From Thermanaerothrix sp034436175 (GTDB lineage Bacteria > Chloroflexota > Anaerolineae > Anaerolineales > Anaerolineaceae): a stretch of DNA of 64,000 nt. Shown one piece after another: positions 41,974-50,878 of this stretch. Under the pieces are notes generated by a model. It was not told where the DNA came from. It made no database searches and saw only the letters and a program-made list of their open reading frames with translations. Each line of letters begins with the position of its first letter. Positions within the stretch are counted from its first letter, which is position 1. The stretch lies in NCBI GenBank assembly GCA_964427505.1, contig CAYRUO010000004.1:124001-188000 (forward strand), read 5' to 3'. The translations under genes and the position numbers were made by a program.

Positions 41974-43047
41974 CTATGAGGGATTGGCCGAGGCTACTTT
42001 CTTCGGCCGGGTTTCGCTCACCGCCGCCGGTTCAGTCTTGGGAAAGCCCTCCATGCGATAGTGCGACTCGTTATACACCTTAAGCGTCACGGTGCGCAGG
42101 CTCTCGGGAATCGTGACGACGCGGGCCCATTTTTGCAAAATGGGCGAACGACGCTGACACTCGGCCAGGAAATAGTTCGGAATGCGTGGGCTGAGATGGT
42201 GGATGTGATGATAGCCGATACTGCCGGTAAACCACTCCAACATCTTGGGCAGTTTGTAATAGGATGCACCTAACAAGGCAGAGGCCACGTAGTTCCAGTT
42301 TTCGGCGCGCTCCCAGTAGACATCTTCAAACTGATGCTGGATATAGAAAAGCCAGATTCCACCTGTTCCTGCCATCCAGATCACCGGGAGTTGGATCATG
42401 AGATAAGCCTTCCAACCCACCAGCGCAATTAGACCGGCTGCCAGTGCCACAATGCCCAGGTTGGTCAGCCAAACACTGCGCGTTTGACGCTTGCCATAGC
42501 GCGGTAAGGGTAAACGATGCATGATCAGGAACATGAAGATCGGCCCGAGAATGAACATGACCAGCGGGTTACGGAAGAAGCGATACCCCAGTTTTTCCAG
42601 CCAGGCTTTTTCATAGAACTCTTCCAGGGTAAGGGTGGTTACATCGCCCACCCCCCGTTTGTCCAGATTGCCGCTGGTCGCATGATGAATGGCATGGGAA
42701 TGCCACCACTGCTCACCAGGGGTAAAAACCAGAATCCCCAACCAAAAACCCACGGTGCGATTGAGGCGGGTCGAAGGAAAAAATGAGTTATGGCCGCAAT
42801 CGTGGAAAAAGATGAAAACCCGAACCAGGAACCCTGCCGCTAAAACCGCCAGACCCAAAGTCAAGGCATAAGACACGGCCAAACTGCGGTACATGAGATA
42901 CCAGAGCAGCACATAAGGAATAAGGGTGTTTGCCAACTGCCAGATCGCCCGACGTGTATCGGCGTGCTGGAAGGCGGCGATCTCCCGGTTGATCTCGCTC
43001 AATTTAGGCAAAGCGGCCAGACGCGCTTCACGGGTTGTTGCTTCCAT
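41974..43047 (-). CDS. Membrane fatty acid desaturase (DesA/omega-6-like)
   Basis: The 357-residue di-iron enzyme inserts a double bond into a lipid acyl chain using oxygen. The three histidine boxes are HDCGH (82-86), HSHAIHH (116-122) and HHIHH (280-284), with the usual spacing and four membrane segments between them. AAGGAG precedes the ATG. The need for oxygen agrees with the nearby superoxide dismutase and MsrPQ genes and argues that the host meets oxygen. Position specificity (delta-9, delta-12 or other) is not determined. It stands as a single gene with its own terminator. Confidence 0.9.
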   Translation of the reverse strand: MEATTREARLAALPKLSEINREIAAFQHADTRRAIWQLANTLIPYVLLWYLMYRSLAVSYALTLGLAVLAAGFLVRVFIFFHDCGHNSFFPSTRLNRTVGFWLGILVFTPGEQWWHSHAIHHATSGNLDKRGVGDVTTLTLEEFYEKAWLEKLGYRFFRNPLVMFILGPIFMFLIMHRLPLPRYGKRQTRSVWLTNLGIVALAAGLIALVGWKAYLMIQLPVIWMAGTGGIWLFYIQHQFEDVYWERAENWNYVASALLGASYYKLPKMLEWFTGSIGYHHIHHLSPRIPNYFLAECQRRSPILQKWARVVTIPESLRTVTLKVYNESHYRMEGFPKTEPAAVSETRPKKVASANPS

Positions 43048-43204
43048 AGGATTTTCTCCTTATTTTGGTCATGGATACCCTCATTTTACGGTACGCCCCC
43101 AACCTCACCACGACCCATATGGAGCAATTCAGTCATATTTCAGGTCATACTTTCAACACGATGGGCACATGTCCACCCTCATCGCCCTTAGAGGCTCTCC
43201 AGCC

Positions 43205-43849
43205 TTATTGTAATTTTCGGATCACCCCTCGAAGCAAGCGCGCCCCCAAGACCACACCCATCCCTACACCGATCAGAAGCGGTTTCCATATGTCCCCCCG
43301 CAACTGCAATGGATCACCTTTGACCACCAACCCCAGATGCACCAAAGCCAGAAGCGCGCCCAAATAAACCCAGCGATGCAGGTGCTTCCAGGTTTTTCCG
43401 AGCCGACGTTGAATCCAACGCGGCGAACTCAGCGCCATGAGAAACAAAATCAAGAATGCCCCCGCGCCGAACCACAGATAGGGTTTCTCGCCAAACTCAG
43501 CGCTTAACCAGGCCCAGTTCAACCCGTAATCCACTCCGGCGTAAAGGCTGACGTGTAGCAGAGCATACCCAAAGGCGAAAAGCCCCAAAGGACGCCGCCA
43601 ACGTCCGATCCAAGCCCAATCACGCTTCCAGGTTAACGGTGTGCAGGTCAGTGAAGCCAATAAAAACAGAACAGCCGCATCCCCACTGCGTTGGATGGCC
43701 GCCTGCACGGGATTAACCCAATACATCCCTCGCGCCAGGTTGATCCCTAATACTAGAAGCGGTATCAGCCCCAAGACATGTACGATTACCGACTGCCACC
43801 GCTTTGCCCTGGTCGGATAGATCAGTCCTTGCGCCATAACCCGGTTCAA
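43205..43849 (-). CDS. msrQ: Heme-binding membrane subunit of the periplasmic methionine sulfoxide reductase
   Basis: The 214-residue protein has six hydrophobic segments and the ferric-reductase-like core, with histidines in GYALLHVSLY, KTWKHLHRWVYLGALLALVHLG and neighbouring helices as heme ligands. MsrQ passes electrons from the quinone pool or flavin to MsrP. Its start overlaps the msrP stop by 4 bases (43846-43849, ATGA), confirming the pair as one operon. Length and topology match the family. Confidence 0.92.
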   Translation of the reverse strand: MNRVMAQGLIYPTRAKRWQSVIVHVLGLIPLLVLGINLARGMYWVNPVQAAIQRSGDAAVLFLLASLTCTPLTWKRDWAWIGRWRRPLGLFAFGYALLHVSLYAGVDYGLNWAWLSAEFGEKPYLWFGAGAFLILFLMALSSPRWIQRRLGKTWKHLHRWVYLGALLALVHLGLVVKGDPLQLRGDIWKPLLIGVGMGVVLGARLLRGVIRKLQ

Positions 43850-44799
43850 TAGTTCACGCGCAAATCCATCCCTTGATACAACCCCGCCACCTGCTCCGCA
43901 TAACCATTGAAAAGCAGGGTTGGGCGGCGCTCACTCTCACCGACGCGCCGCTCGGTAGCCTGTGACCAGCGCGGATGCGGGACATCCGGGTTGACATTGG
44001 CATAGAAGCCATACTCTTGCGGTGCTACCATTGACCACAACGTGGTGGGTTGCTCTTCGGTCAGTTCAATACGCACAATGGCTTTGATGCTTTTAAAGCC
44101 ATACTTCCAGGGCACGACCAAGCGCAGTGGAGCGCCATTTTGTGGCAAGAGCATATGCCCATACAGTCCCAAGGCCAGGATGGTCAGGTCATGCATGGCT
44201 TCATCCAAGCGCAGGCCCTCGGTGTAAGGCCAAGGGAACAAGCCGGTTTTCTGCCCCGGCATGTGTTCCGGATCGTAGATCGCCACAAAACGCACGTAGC
44301 GTGCGCTGCCCATCGGCTCCACCCGCTCCAACAACCGGCGCAAGGGGAAGCCCAACCAAGGGATCACCATAGACCAACCCTCGACGCACCGCAGCCGGTA
44401 AATGCGTTCCTCCTGCGGAAAAAGGCGCAAGATATCTTCAATGCCCAGTGTCTGCGGCCGGTGCACCAGACCGCCGATGACCACAGACCAGGGTTGGTAA
44501 GGGAAGTCGCGCGCCAAACGCGCCACGGCTTGCTTGTCGCTCGAAAACTCGTAGTAGTTGTTGTAGTGAGTTACCGCTTCAAAAGGCGTCAGAGGATCGC
44601 CCAACTCATCGGCAGTTCCGGTGGCTTGAGGTGTTATCCTGCTTGACTCCGACAGCGGCTCGCGTATCTGAGATTGGCACGCCGCCAATGCGGCACCGGC
44701 TACAAGCGTCAGCATCCCTTGCAAAAAGCGCCGCCGGGAAAGATAAAGGGCTTCAGGCGTGATCTCTGAAGACGGGGGCACGGGGTATTTTAAACGCAT
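43846..44799 (-). CDS. msrP: Molybdopterin-dependent methionine sulfoxide reductase catalytic subunit, predicted Tat lipoprotein
   Basis: The 317-residue protein repairs oxidised methionines in envelope proteins. The N-terminal region SRRRFLQGMLTLVAGAALAAC has a twin-arginine motif (21-26) followed by a lipobox ending at Cys41, so it should be exported folded and then lipid-anchored. The molybdenum-cysteine motif is RLRCVEGWSMV (Cys138). Blocks GFKSIKAIVRIEL and PRWSQATER close the sulfite-oxidase-like fold. Canonical MsrP is soluble in the periplasm, so the anchor is notable. It is translationally coupled to msrQ. Confidence 0.93.
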   Translation of the reverse strand: MRLKYPVPPSSEITPEALYLSRRRFLQGMLTLVAGAALAACQSQIREPLSESSRITPQATGTADELGDPLTPFEAVTHYNNYYEFSSDKQAVARLARDFPYQPWSVVIGGLVHRPQTLGIEDILRLFPQEERIYRLRCVEGWSMVIPWLGFPLRRLLERVEPMGSARYVRFVAIYDPEHMPGQKTGLFPWPYTEGLRLDEAMHDLTILALGLYGHMLLPQNGAPLRLVVPWKYGFKSIKAIVRIELTEEQPTTLWSMVAPQEYGFYANVNPDVPHPRWSQATERRVGESERRPTLLFNGYAEQVAGLYQGMDLRVNY

Positions 44800-44884
44800 T
44801 CCACCTCCTTTCCCGCCTTCATTATAGCGAATTTGGAGGTAATTAGGCGCAATTTATCAACACCCCAAGGGTGATTTTCACAGC

Positions 44885-45490
44885 CTATGTGAAAGAAGAT
44901 GCGGAGTCATGTTCGGCCCACCACCGCGCAAAACGCTCCACCTGCTCATACTGCACCGCAGTGGGGCGAATGAAAGGCCGGGCACGGCGAATGATCGCCC
45001 ACGCTTGCGCAACCGGATAACCCCGGCTTACCAAATAGGCTGCCGCCAGCGTTGGCGCACGCCCTACCCCTGAAGCACAATGTACATAAACGCTGCGCCC
45101 AGCCTCAATATGGGAGTGAATGAATTTAACCCCCGCACTCAAATCCTCCAACGTCGGCGCCTGGTCATCTATGGTGGGTAAGTGGAGATAATACTGGGGT
45201 GCCAAGCCCGCGGCGCGATCATCAAACTCTTGACGTAGGTTGACCACCGCCTTAATCCCCCACTGCTCAAGGATGCGTTTCCCTCGCGCTTTATACTGTC
45301 CACCCACGAATAACCCCGGTGCAACCTGTGAGAGCCGCCGCAAGGGCCGATCCAGAACCACCCGACAGAACAGATTGAGCAACCACCATCCTGTCGTTCG
45401 CACCCCTTGTTCGAACAATCGCGCCACCAGAATGCGCATACCTTTAACAAGAGGGACTCTTCTCTCTACGGTTACATCGGACTCGGTCAT
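44885..45490 (-). CDS. Dual-specificity protein phosphatase
   Basis: The 201-residue protein has the cysteine phosphatase loop HCASGVGR (137-144, nucleophile Cys138, Arg144) and the general acid in PTIDDQAP (Asp108 or Asp109), with the NLRQE strand (about 84-88) usual for the family. Residues 10-45 are moderately hydrophobic and may bind the membrane. It may dephosphorylate proteins, or phospholipids as in PTPMT1-like phosphatidylglycerophosphate phosphatases. It is divergent from the BrkB gene across a 124-base gap that shows no clear regulatory site. Confidence 0.85.
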   Translation of the reverse strand: MTESDVTVERRVPLVKGMRILVARLFEQGVRTTGWWLLNLFCRVVLDRPLRRLSQVAPGLFVGGQYKARGKRILEQWGIKAVVNLRQEFDDRAAGLAPQYYLHLPTIDDQAPTLEDLSAGVKFIHSHIEAGRSVYVHCASGVGRAPTLAAAYLVSRGYPVAQAWAIIRRARPFIRPTAVQYEQVERFARWWAEHDSASSFT

Positions 45491-45614
45491 TTTTCACGCT
45501 ATCCAAAGGCGGTATTTTGTTAGAAAATTGTACCAAAGGACAGCCCTCTCAATACCCAAACCAGAGCGAATGTGGTAAATTGGAGGAAGAGATTCCACCC
45601 GATATGAGTCCCCT

Positions 45615-46550
45615 GTGATGCCGCTTGACTTGCCTCAAAAATATGCCCGCTACGCTCACTTTGCCCAGCAAGGGTACCTCAAACTGCGCACATTATACCG
45701 ACGCGCCAATCGCTTGAGCCGCGGCAGTCTGCACATCCTGCGCCTGACCGTCCTACGCTTCAGCCAAGCACGCGGGGCAGAAGCCGCCGCCAGCCTCTCG
45801 TATTATGCCCTCTTTTCTCTTTTTCCTCTTCTGCTGATCCTGATTTCGGTTTTGGGCTATGTTTTGCGCCGAGACGATGCCTATCAAATAACGCTCAACC
45901 TGGTGATTGAGACCATGCCAGGCGCTCAAAACTTGATTGAGCGCACCCTGCAAGAGGTGCTCAGCCGGCGCGGCACGTATGGTTTGATCGGTTTGCTGGG
46001 AGCATTGTGGTCGGCAACCGGCTTCTTCAACACGCTAGTGCGCCACATCAACTACGCCTGGCAAGGGGTCAAACCCCGCGACCTCATTCGCACTCGCTTA
46101 ATGGCTCTATTAATGGTTTTCATCATCATTCTCTTGCTGATCCTCTCCCTCGCTTCGACCCCTCTGATCAACTTCCTGCGCCAATCCCATCTGCCGGTGC
46201 GCAACGGCGTCCCACTGGAACAAACCCTGCTTTGGACTGCACTCTCCACGCTGGTACCCTGGAGTTTCACCTTTCTCATGTTCCTGGGTCTGTATGCCTG
46301 GATCCCCAACACCTCGGTGCGCTGGCGGGCGGTGGTATGGGGCGCGCTCTTTGCGGCGCTGGGTTGGGAAATCGCCAAACGCGCTTTTGTCTTCTACCTG
46401 AGCAGCGGTTGGGCGCGTTATGAACTTATCTATGGGTCATTAGGCACAGTGGTGGTTTTTATGATCTGGATGTACGTCAGCAGTCTGATCACACTGCTCG
46501 GCGCTCACCTGACGGCTACCATTGATCAGAACGGCAAGCAGATTCTATAA
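45615..46550 (+). CDS. YihY/BrkB family membrane protein
   Basis: The 311-residue protein has six membrane segments from about residue 60 to 300 and family blocks GAEAAASLSYYALFSLFPLLL and GLLGALWSATGFFNTLVRHINYAW, and the terminal GSLGTVVVFMIWMYVSSLITLLGAHL. The molecular function of the family is unsettled (transporter or envelope factor). The N-terminus is basic. It is followed by a hairpin shared with the convergent superoxide dismutase gene. Confidence 0.9.
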   Translation: MMPLDLPQKYARYAHFAQQGYLKLRTLYRRANRLSRGSLHILRLTVLRFSQARGAEAAASLSYYALFSLFPLLLILISVLGYVLRRDDAYQITLNLVIETMPGAQNLIERTLQEVLSRRGTYGLIGLLGALWSATGFFNTLVRHINYAWQGVKPRDLIRTRLMALLMVFIIILLLILSLASTPLINFLRQSHLPVRNGVPLEQTLLWTALSTLVPWSFTFLMFLGLYAWIPNTSVRWRAVVWGALFAALGWEIAKRAFVFYLSSGWARYELIYGSLGTVVVFMIWMYVSSLITLLGAHLTATIDQNGKQIL

Positions 46551-46584
46551 ACAGAAGCGGGGAAGGCATTTTCCCCGCCCCTGT
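46551..46584. terminator. Bidirectional terminator between brkB-like and sod genes
   Basis: GCGGGGAA (46557-46564) pairs with TTCCCCGC (46571-46578), and the flanking ACAG (46551-46554) pairs with CTGT (46581-46584) across a two-base bulge on each side. It starts right after the BrkB stop and ends 25 bases before the SOD stop. Confidence 0.65.
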
Positions 46585-46608
46585 TCCCGTGCGTGTGTTA
46601 GTGATAAA

Positions 46609-47226
46609 CTAGCGCGCCTGCTCGTAAAGCCGGCCTACAACATCCCAATTGACCACCGCCCACCAGGCTTTGACATAGTCGGGACGGCGCCATTGGTAAT
46701 TCAGATAATAAGCGTGCTCCCACACATCCAATCCCAAGATCGGGGTATGCCCTTCCATATAGGGGCTATCCTGATTCGGTGTGGAATAAACGCGCAATTT
46801 TTTATCCCCATCTACCACCAGCCAGGCCCAACCGGAGCCGAAGCGGGTGATGGCGGCATTGCTGAACTGTTCTTGAAAAGCCGCAAAAGAGCCGAACGTG
46901 GTGTTGATTGCCTCCGCCAAGGCGCCATGCGGTTCCTTGGCCCCGCCCGGGGTCATCACCTCCCAAAACAGGGAGTGATTAGCATGCCCACCGCCGTGAT
47001 TGCGCACCGCGGTGCGAATGGACTCGGGGATTTCGTTGATGCGGCGCAGGATTTCCTCAATCGGATGGTCAAACCATTCGGGCGCGCTTTCTAACGCCTT
47101 ATTGAGGTTGTTAACATAGGCAGCATGGTGCTTAGTATGATGGATCTCCATCGTCCGCGCATCAATGATCGGCTCCAAAGCCGCGTAGGCATATTTCAGT
47201 TCAGGTAATTCGAATGGCTTTCCCAT
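46609..47226 (-). CDS. sodA: Superoxide dismutase, manganese type
   Basis: The 205-residue enzyme converts superoxide to hydrogen peroxide and oxygen. Metal ligands: His29 in EIHHTKHH, His84 in GGHANHSLFW, Asp167 and His171 in DVWEHAYY. The Gly-Gly before HANHSLFW and Gln152 in NQDSP are the manganese-type features; iron enzymes usually place the active-site glutamine elsewhere. No signal peptide is present. A strong TTGACA/TAATAT promoter with a spacer palindrome lies 60-90 bases upstream. Confidence 0.95.
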   Translation of the reverse strand: MGKPFELPELKYAYAALEPIIDARTMEIHHTKHHAAYVNNLNKALESAPEWFDHPIEEILRRINEIPESIRTAVRNHGGGHANHSLFWEVMTPGGAKEPHGALAEAINTTFGSFAAFQEQFSNAAITRFGSGWAWLVVDGDKKLRVYSTPNQDSPYMEGHTPILGLDVWEHAYYLNYQWRRPDYVKAWWAVVNWDVVGRLYEQAR

Positions 47227-47287
47227 AAGTTGCAGTCCTTTCCTTTTTCAGGCTTTTCCCGCCCGAATATATTAGATTTTCTAGATT

Positions 47288-47316
47288 ATATTACTATCAT
47301 TAGTAAAAATTGTCAA
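47288..47316 (-). promoter_or_regulatory. Sigma-70 promoter of the superoxide dismutase gene
   Basis: On the minus strand TTGACA (47316-47311) and TAATAT (47293-47288) are separated by exactly 17 bases. A perfect inverted repeat, TTACTA-TCAT-TAGTAA (47291-47306), covers the spacer and touches the -10, a position suited to a repressor such as a metal- or redox-sensing regulator. Confidence 0.65.
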
Positions 47317-47405
47317 CATATATTGTGCAAGGTTTTTACAATCCCTCTACCTTATTTTGAGTCAAGGGCGCAAACACCCAAAGTGGTTTGGGGTAGGGAT
47401 ATGCT

Positions 47406-47705
47406 TTATGTAAAATCCACGGCAACGCGCAAGAAATCTGGGGATCGCTCAAGGCGCACCACTCGCCCATGGACAACGAGCGGGTCACTTGCATCCAGAT
47501 GCGGCACTTCTAACGCCACTTCATCCCCCACATTCAGAGCCGCATCTGCGGCGGTTAAGAGCAACATCCCTACTGCGCTGACATTAATCGTCTTTGCCGC
47601 CGCCAGTATTGGAGCAATGATCTGCACCGGACGTTCCCATTCAATGCGATTCGCCCGCCGTGCGTCACCTAGACCAACCACCGACATCCTCCCATGGCAC
47701 CCCAC
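47406..47705 (-). CDS. PilZ domain protein
   Basis: The 99-residue protein has the single-domain PilZ pattern: RRANRIEWERPVQI near residue 17, the ISAxGM-like NVSAVGMLLLT (about 41-51) and VGDEVALEVPHL. PilZ domains bind cyclic di-GMP via an RxxxR and a (D/N)xSxxG motif; NVSAVG fits the second and RRANR the first. It may start at ATG 47687 (MSVVGLG) instead. It is monocistronic, divergent from the EamA gene. It suggests c-di-GMP control of motility, adhesion or polysaccharide. Confidence 0.75.
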   Translation of the reverse strand: MGCHGRMSVVGLGDARRANRIEWERPVQIIAPILAAAKTINVSAVGMLLLTAADAALNVGDEVALEVPHLDASDPLVVHGRVVRLERSPDFLRVAVDFT

Positions 47706-47866
47706 GAATCACCATATTCGCTACCCTTTTATTCATTTATACCACACCTTGGAAACAATACGTGCGCCAACCACCTTACTGCACCGATCTTCATCGGTTG
47801 GAAACGCTAAGGGTAAAATCAAAACAATTCGCGCTACAATATCCTGCATTCTGGAGCCTCGCCGCC

Positions 47867-48766
47867 ATGATCATCTCAACTCTGGGTGCATTAGCCGCCC
47901 TTTTGGCCGCCTTTTTCTGGGCCTCTGCCTCCCTCTTATTCGCTCAGGCAGGGCAATGGTTGCCCCCGCTCCACCTTAACCTTTTTAAGGGCATCTGTGG
48001 CTTAGCCCTTTTAGGATTAACCCTGCTGGTCCTACCCGGAAGTATATCCGCATTTACCCCTTCTGCCCTGCTTTGGCTGGGGTTGAGCGGCCTGATCGGG
48101 ATTAGCCTGGGGGATACGGCTTACCTCTCTGCCTTAAATGAACTCGGGCCGCGCCGCGCATTGCTTTTATCCATCCTCGCGCCGCCGATGACGGCCGTGC
48201 TCAGTCTAATCCTCTTGCACGAAGCCCTCACCCTTTGGGCATGGGGAGGCATCGCCATAACCACCGCCGGCGTGGCCTGGGTTATCAGCGAACGCACATC
48301 CGATGACCTGGGACAGCCCCCCGTGCGCTGGCATGGGGTGATGTGGGGACTTGTAGCAGCGCTAGCGCAATCCGGCGCGGTTATTCTCTCGCGAGCGGTC
48401 TTTCTCACGACCTCGGTCAATGCCTTGCAAAGCGCCGTGATCCGCTTGGCCGCAGGTGTGGTTGGTCTCCTGGTATGGATGATTCTCACAGGTCAGGCAC
48501 GAATCAACAAGAGCGCTCTTAAGGTTCAACCACGTCTTTGGGGTTACGCCTTTGCCGCTACGTTTCTTGGCACCTATTTGGCTATGTGGCTGCAACAAGT
48601 GGCCCTCACCTATGCCGCCGCCGGCATCGTTCAGACCCTGTTGGCCACCAGCCCGATTTTTGTCCTTCCTTTGGCCGCCTGGCGTGGTGAGCGGCTCACA
48701 CCGCGCGCCATCCTAGGCGCGGTGGTGTCACTGCTGGGTGTGTGGTTGTTGTTCCGACCAAATTAA
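47867..48766 (+). CDS. EamA/DMT family transporter
   Basis: From ATG 47867 (299 residues, GGAG at 47852-47855) the protein has ten hydrophobic segments in two EamA repeats; the second starts near GVMWGLVAALAQSGAVIL. Conserved GDTAYLSALNELGPRRALLLSILAPPMTA matches the end of repeat one. Family members export or import amino acids, nucleosides or other metabolites; the substrate is unknown. The frame is open upstream to 47660 but that part is unlike a transporter. The 161-base gap to the PilZ gene shows no clear regulatory site. Confidence 0.85.
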   Translation: MIISTLGALAALLAAFFWASASLLFAQAGQWLPPLHLNLFKGICGLALLGLTLLVLPGSISAFTPSALLWLGLSGLIGISLGDTAYLSALNELGPRRALLLSILAPPMTAVLSLILLHEALTLWAWGGIAITTAGVAWVISERTSDDLGQPPVRWHGVMWGLVAALAQSGAVILSRAVFLTTSVNALQSAVIRLAAGVVGLLVWMILTGQARINKSALKVQPRLWGYAFAATFLGTYLAMWLQQVALTYAAAGIVQTLLATSPIFVLPLAAWRGERLTPRAILGAVVSLLGVWLLFRPN

Positions 48767-48773
48767 GGTCCTG

Positions 48774-50732
48774 CTACGGACAGTTCGGTTGACGATCCAG
48801 CACTTCTAGGTTCCAAACATCACTGCGACCGCTTCGATCAGGCGCTAAGCCGCAGACATCCGCCCGGCCCGCCACCAAATCCAGAGAAAAATACAGGGGA
48901 ACCGATGGCAGTGCTTGGAGATAATACGCCTGCACGGCACGCTGGGCCGTTTGATAAGCCTCCGCCTCATTAGGATCCGCGTTAAGCGCTTCCCGGCAAA
49001 GACGGTCATATTCGGGATCGCTGAATCCCGACAGATTGACCCCCAACCAGTGGTTATTGCCATCCGGAATTTGGTTGCTCAAATAGAGAAAGCACGGCGA
49101 ATCCTCACCGCTTTGCCAGGAAAGCGCAGCCAGGTCGAACTTGCGCCCAAAAAGCGGTCCTTCGGGGCCTGGGGCATAAAATTCCCCCAGGTCTAAGAAC
49201 TGCACATTGACCCCGATGCCGCATCCGCGTAAACTTTCGGCCAGGATCGCGGCCACCTTTTGGCGCAAGGGCGCATTGGTCGTTAGGTAGGTCACCATTA
49301 GCGGTGTACCATCCCGTACATTGGGCACGCCCTGCGCCACGCGCGGGGTAGATGGGTTGGCATCGTCATCTATCCAACCCACAGTTTCCAGCAACTGCTG
49401 CCCGCGTTGGGGATCATAGGGATAGGGATTCTCGGCAGAGAGAGCACGCGGATCATCAGAAGGATAAAAGCCCACCGGCACCTGGTTCTGTCCCAGGAAT
49501 ATCTCTTTATTCACCCTCTCACGATCCAAGCAGTAGGCAAACGCCTGGCGCACGCGCACATCCCCAAAGAGATCCTGACGATACGCTCCAAGGGGCGAAT
49601 AACCTGCATCATACGCCGCAGGGCGAATGCCAAAGTCCAGGTGCTCCCAGGTTGGCCCCAATATTCGCCACAAGCGAATCTGACCCGCCTTTTCGGCCTC
49701 TAACACGTCTTTCAGTTGGCTCTCTAACAACACGGTGCGATCTACGATATCACATGTGCCGTGGAGCAAGGCATAGAGGTTGTTATCGGCTTGCTCACCT
49801 AAGAAACGAAACTCGACGATATCGAATTTCGGCAGTCCTTCCTTCGCCCGAAAGTAATTCGGGTTACGCCGCACCCGCAAAACCTCGCCGGGCTGCCAGG
49901 TTTCGATCACATAGGGTCCCCAACCCAACGGAGACTTGGTACTGACCTCGGCGCTCAATAACGCCTCGGCGGTGTAATTGCTCCACGCATGCTGAGGAAG
50001 CGGGATAAAAAAGAGCGCCGCATTGTCATGGGGGACATAGCCGGGCTTTCCCACCCAGAGCACGGTTTGCGCATCTAGGGCCTGATATTCTGCCGTGCGA
50101 TCAACGTAAAATTTCGAGGTGGGGGTCTTGGGGTCGGCGGCTAAGCGATACGAATAAACCGAGTCCTCAGCCGTCAAGGGCTGACCATCTGACCATGTTA
50201 CCCCGGAGCGCAGATGGAATGTAATGCGCAGGCGCGCCATTTCCAGCGGCGCCTTGCCATCCCAGGTTTGCGCGCACCCCTCATCTCGACAGCCCCCCGG
50301 GAAGACACGCACGCCTGCTTCCAGAGGCACAACTTGCCCCTCGGTATTAACCACCTCATCCCCGGCTTGCACGGTGACGCGCTCTTCCACCACATCGCCA
50401 TTATCGCGGGTAGGCAAGCGTTCCAGGATTACCGGCTTGGGTTGTCCGTTGACCCAATCCACGGGACCATCATAAATGGCCTCCAAGATATTCCACATCG
50501 AACGGCTATTGCCACCGTAAATATAAAGCGTCCGGGGCTCCTCACCTAGGCACACGCTCAGGATCTTGGGCGGTTGGGTCGGCGTAGGGGCTTGGGTCGG
50601 CACAACCGTTGCTGCAACCGTTGGGGGACTTTTTGCAGTGGTCCCCCCTGCCGTCTGACAGGCGGTCAAGATAAGCACCAGGATAAGCCAAACGCTAACA
50701 CGTTGACGAAAACCGGGCCAAGTCCAGGGCAT
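48774..50732 (-). CDS. Family 5 extracellular solute-binding lipoprotein (third binding protein of the cluster)
   Basis: The 652-residue protein has a signal segment ending in the lipobox LTAC (Cys25), a Thr/Pro linker, and the SBP_bac_5 fold with RITFHLRSGVTWSDGQPLTAEDSVYSYR (about 150-177) and DVRVRQAFAYCLDRERVN near residue 410. Family members bind di- or oligopeptides, nickel or other ligands for ABC import. It is last in the transporter set but separated from the preceding binding-protein gene by a strong terminator and 146 bases, so it may have its own promoter. It is diverged in sequence from the two other binding proteins. Confidence 0.88.
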   Translation of the reverse strand: MPWTWPGFRQRVSVWLILVLILTACQTAGGTTAKSPPTVAATVVPTQAPTPTQPPKILSVCLGEEPRTLYIYGGNSRSMWNILEAIYDGPVDWVNGQPKPVILERLPTRDNGDVVEERVTVQAGDEVVNTEGQVVPLEAGVRVFPGGCRDEGCAQTWDGKAPLEMARLRITFHLRSGVTWSDGQPLTAEDSVYSYRLAADPKTPTSKFYVDRTAEYQALDAQTVLWVGKPGYVPHDNAALFFIPLPQHAWSNYTAEALLSAEVSTKSPLGWGPYVIETWQPGEVLRVRRNPNYFRAKEGLPKFDIVEFRFLGEQADNNLYALLHGTCDIVDRTVLLESQLKDVLEAEKAGQIRLWRILGPTWEHLDFGIRPAAYDAGYSPLGAYRQDLFGDVRVRQAFAYCLDRERVNKEIFLGQNQVPVGFYPSDDPRALSAENPYPYDPQRGQQLLETVGWIDDDANPSTPRVAQGVPNVRDGTPLMVTYLTTNAPLRQKVAAILAESLRGCGIGVNVQFLDLGEFYAPGPEGPLFGRKFDLAALSWQSGEDSPCFLYLSNQIPDGNNHWLGVNLSGFSDPEYDRLCREALNADPNEAEAYQTAQRAVQAYYLQALPSVPLYFSLDLVAGRADVCGLAPDRSGRSDVWNLEVLDRQPNCP

Positions 50733-50823
50733 ACGCTACTCCGTAACAAAGTTGCCTCTCGGCTTTTCGCCAGAAGGCTTTCCCATTATAACCATAAATG
50801 TCCCCAAAATTTTGTCATAAACG

Positions 50824-50855
50824 CTGCAGCCCCTGAGGATAATCAGGGGCTGCAG
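50824..50855 (-). terminator. Rho-independent terminator after the second binding-protein gene
   Basis: CTGCAGCCCCTGA (50824-50836) and TCAGGGGCTGCAG (50843-50855) form a perfect 13-bp stem with a 6-base loop. On the minus strand it leads into GCGTTTATGAC, and lies 23 bases past the stop. Confidence 0.75.
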
Positions 50856-50878
50856 TTGACCTCAAACCGAAATCACGC

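Noticed and set aside
43048..43204. Direct repeats of TATGAC upstream of the desaturase as an operator.
   Set aside because: Only two copies with uneven context, and no well-spaced -35/-10 pair was found, so I did not list it.
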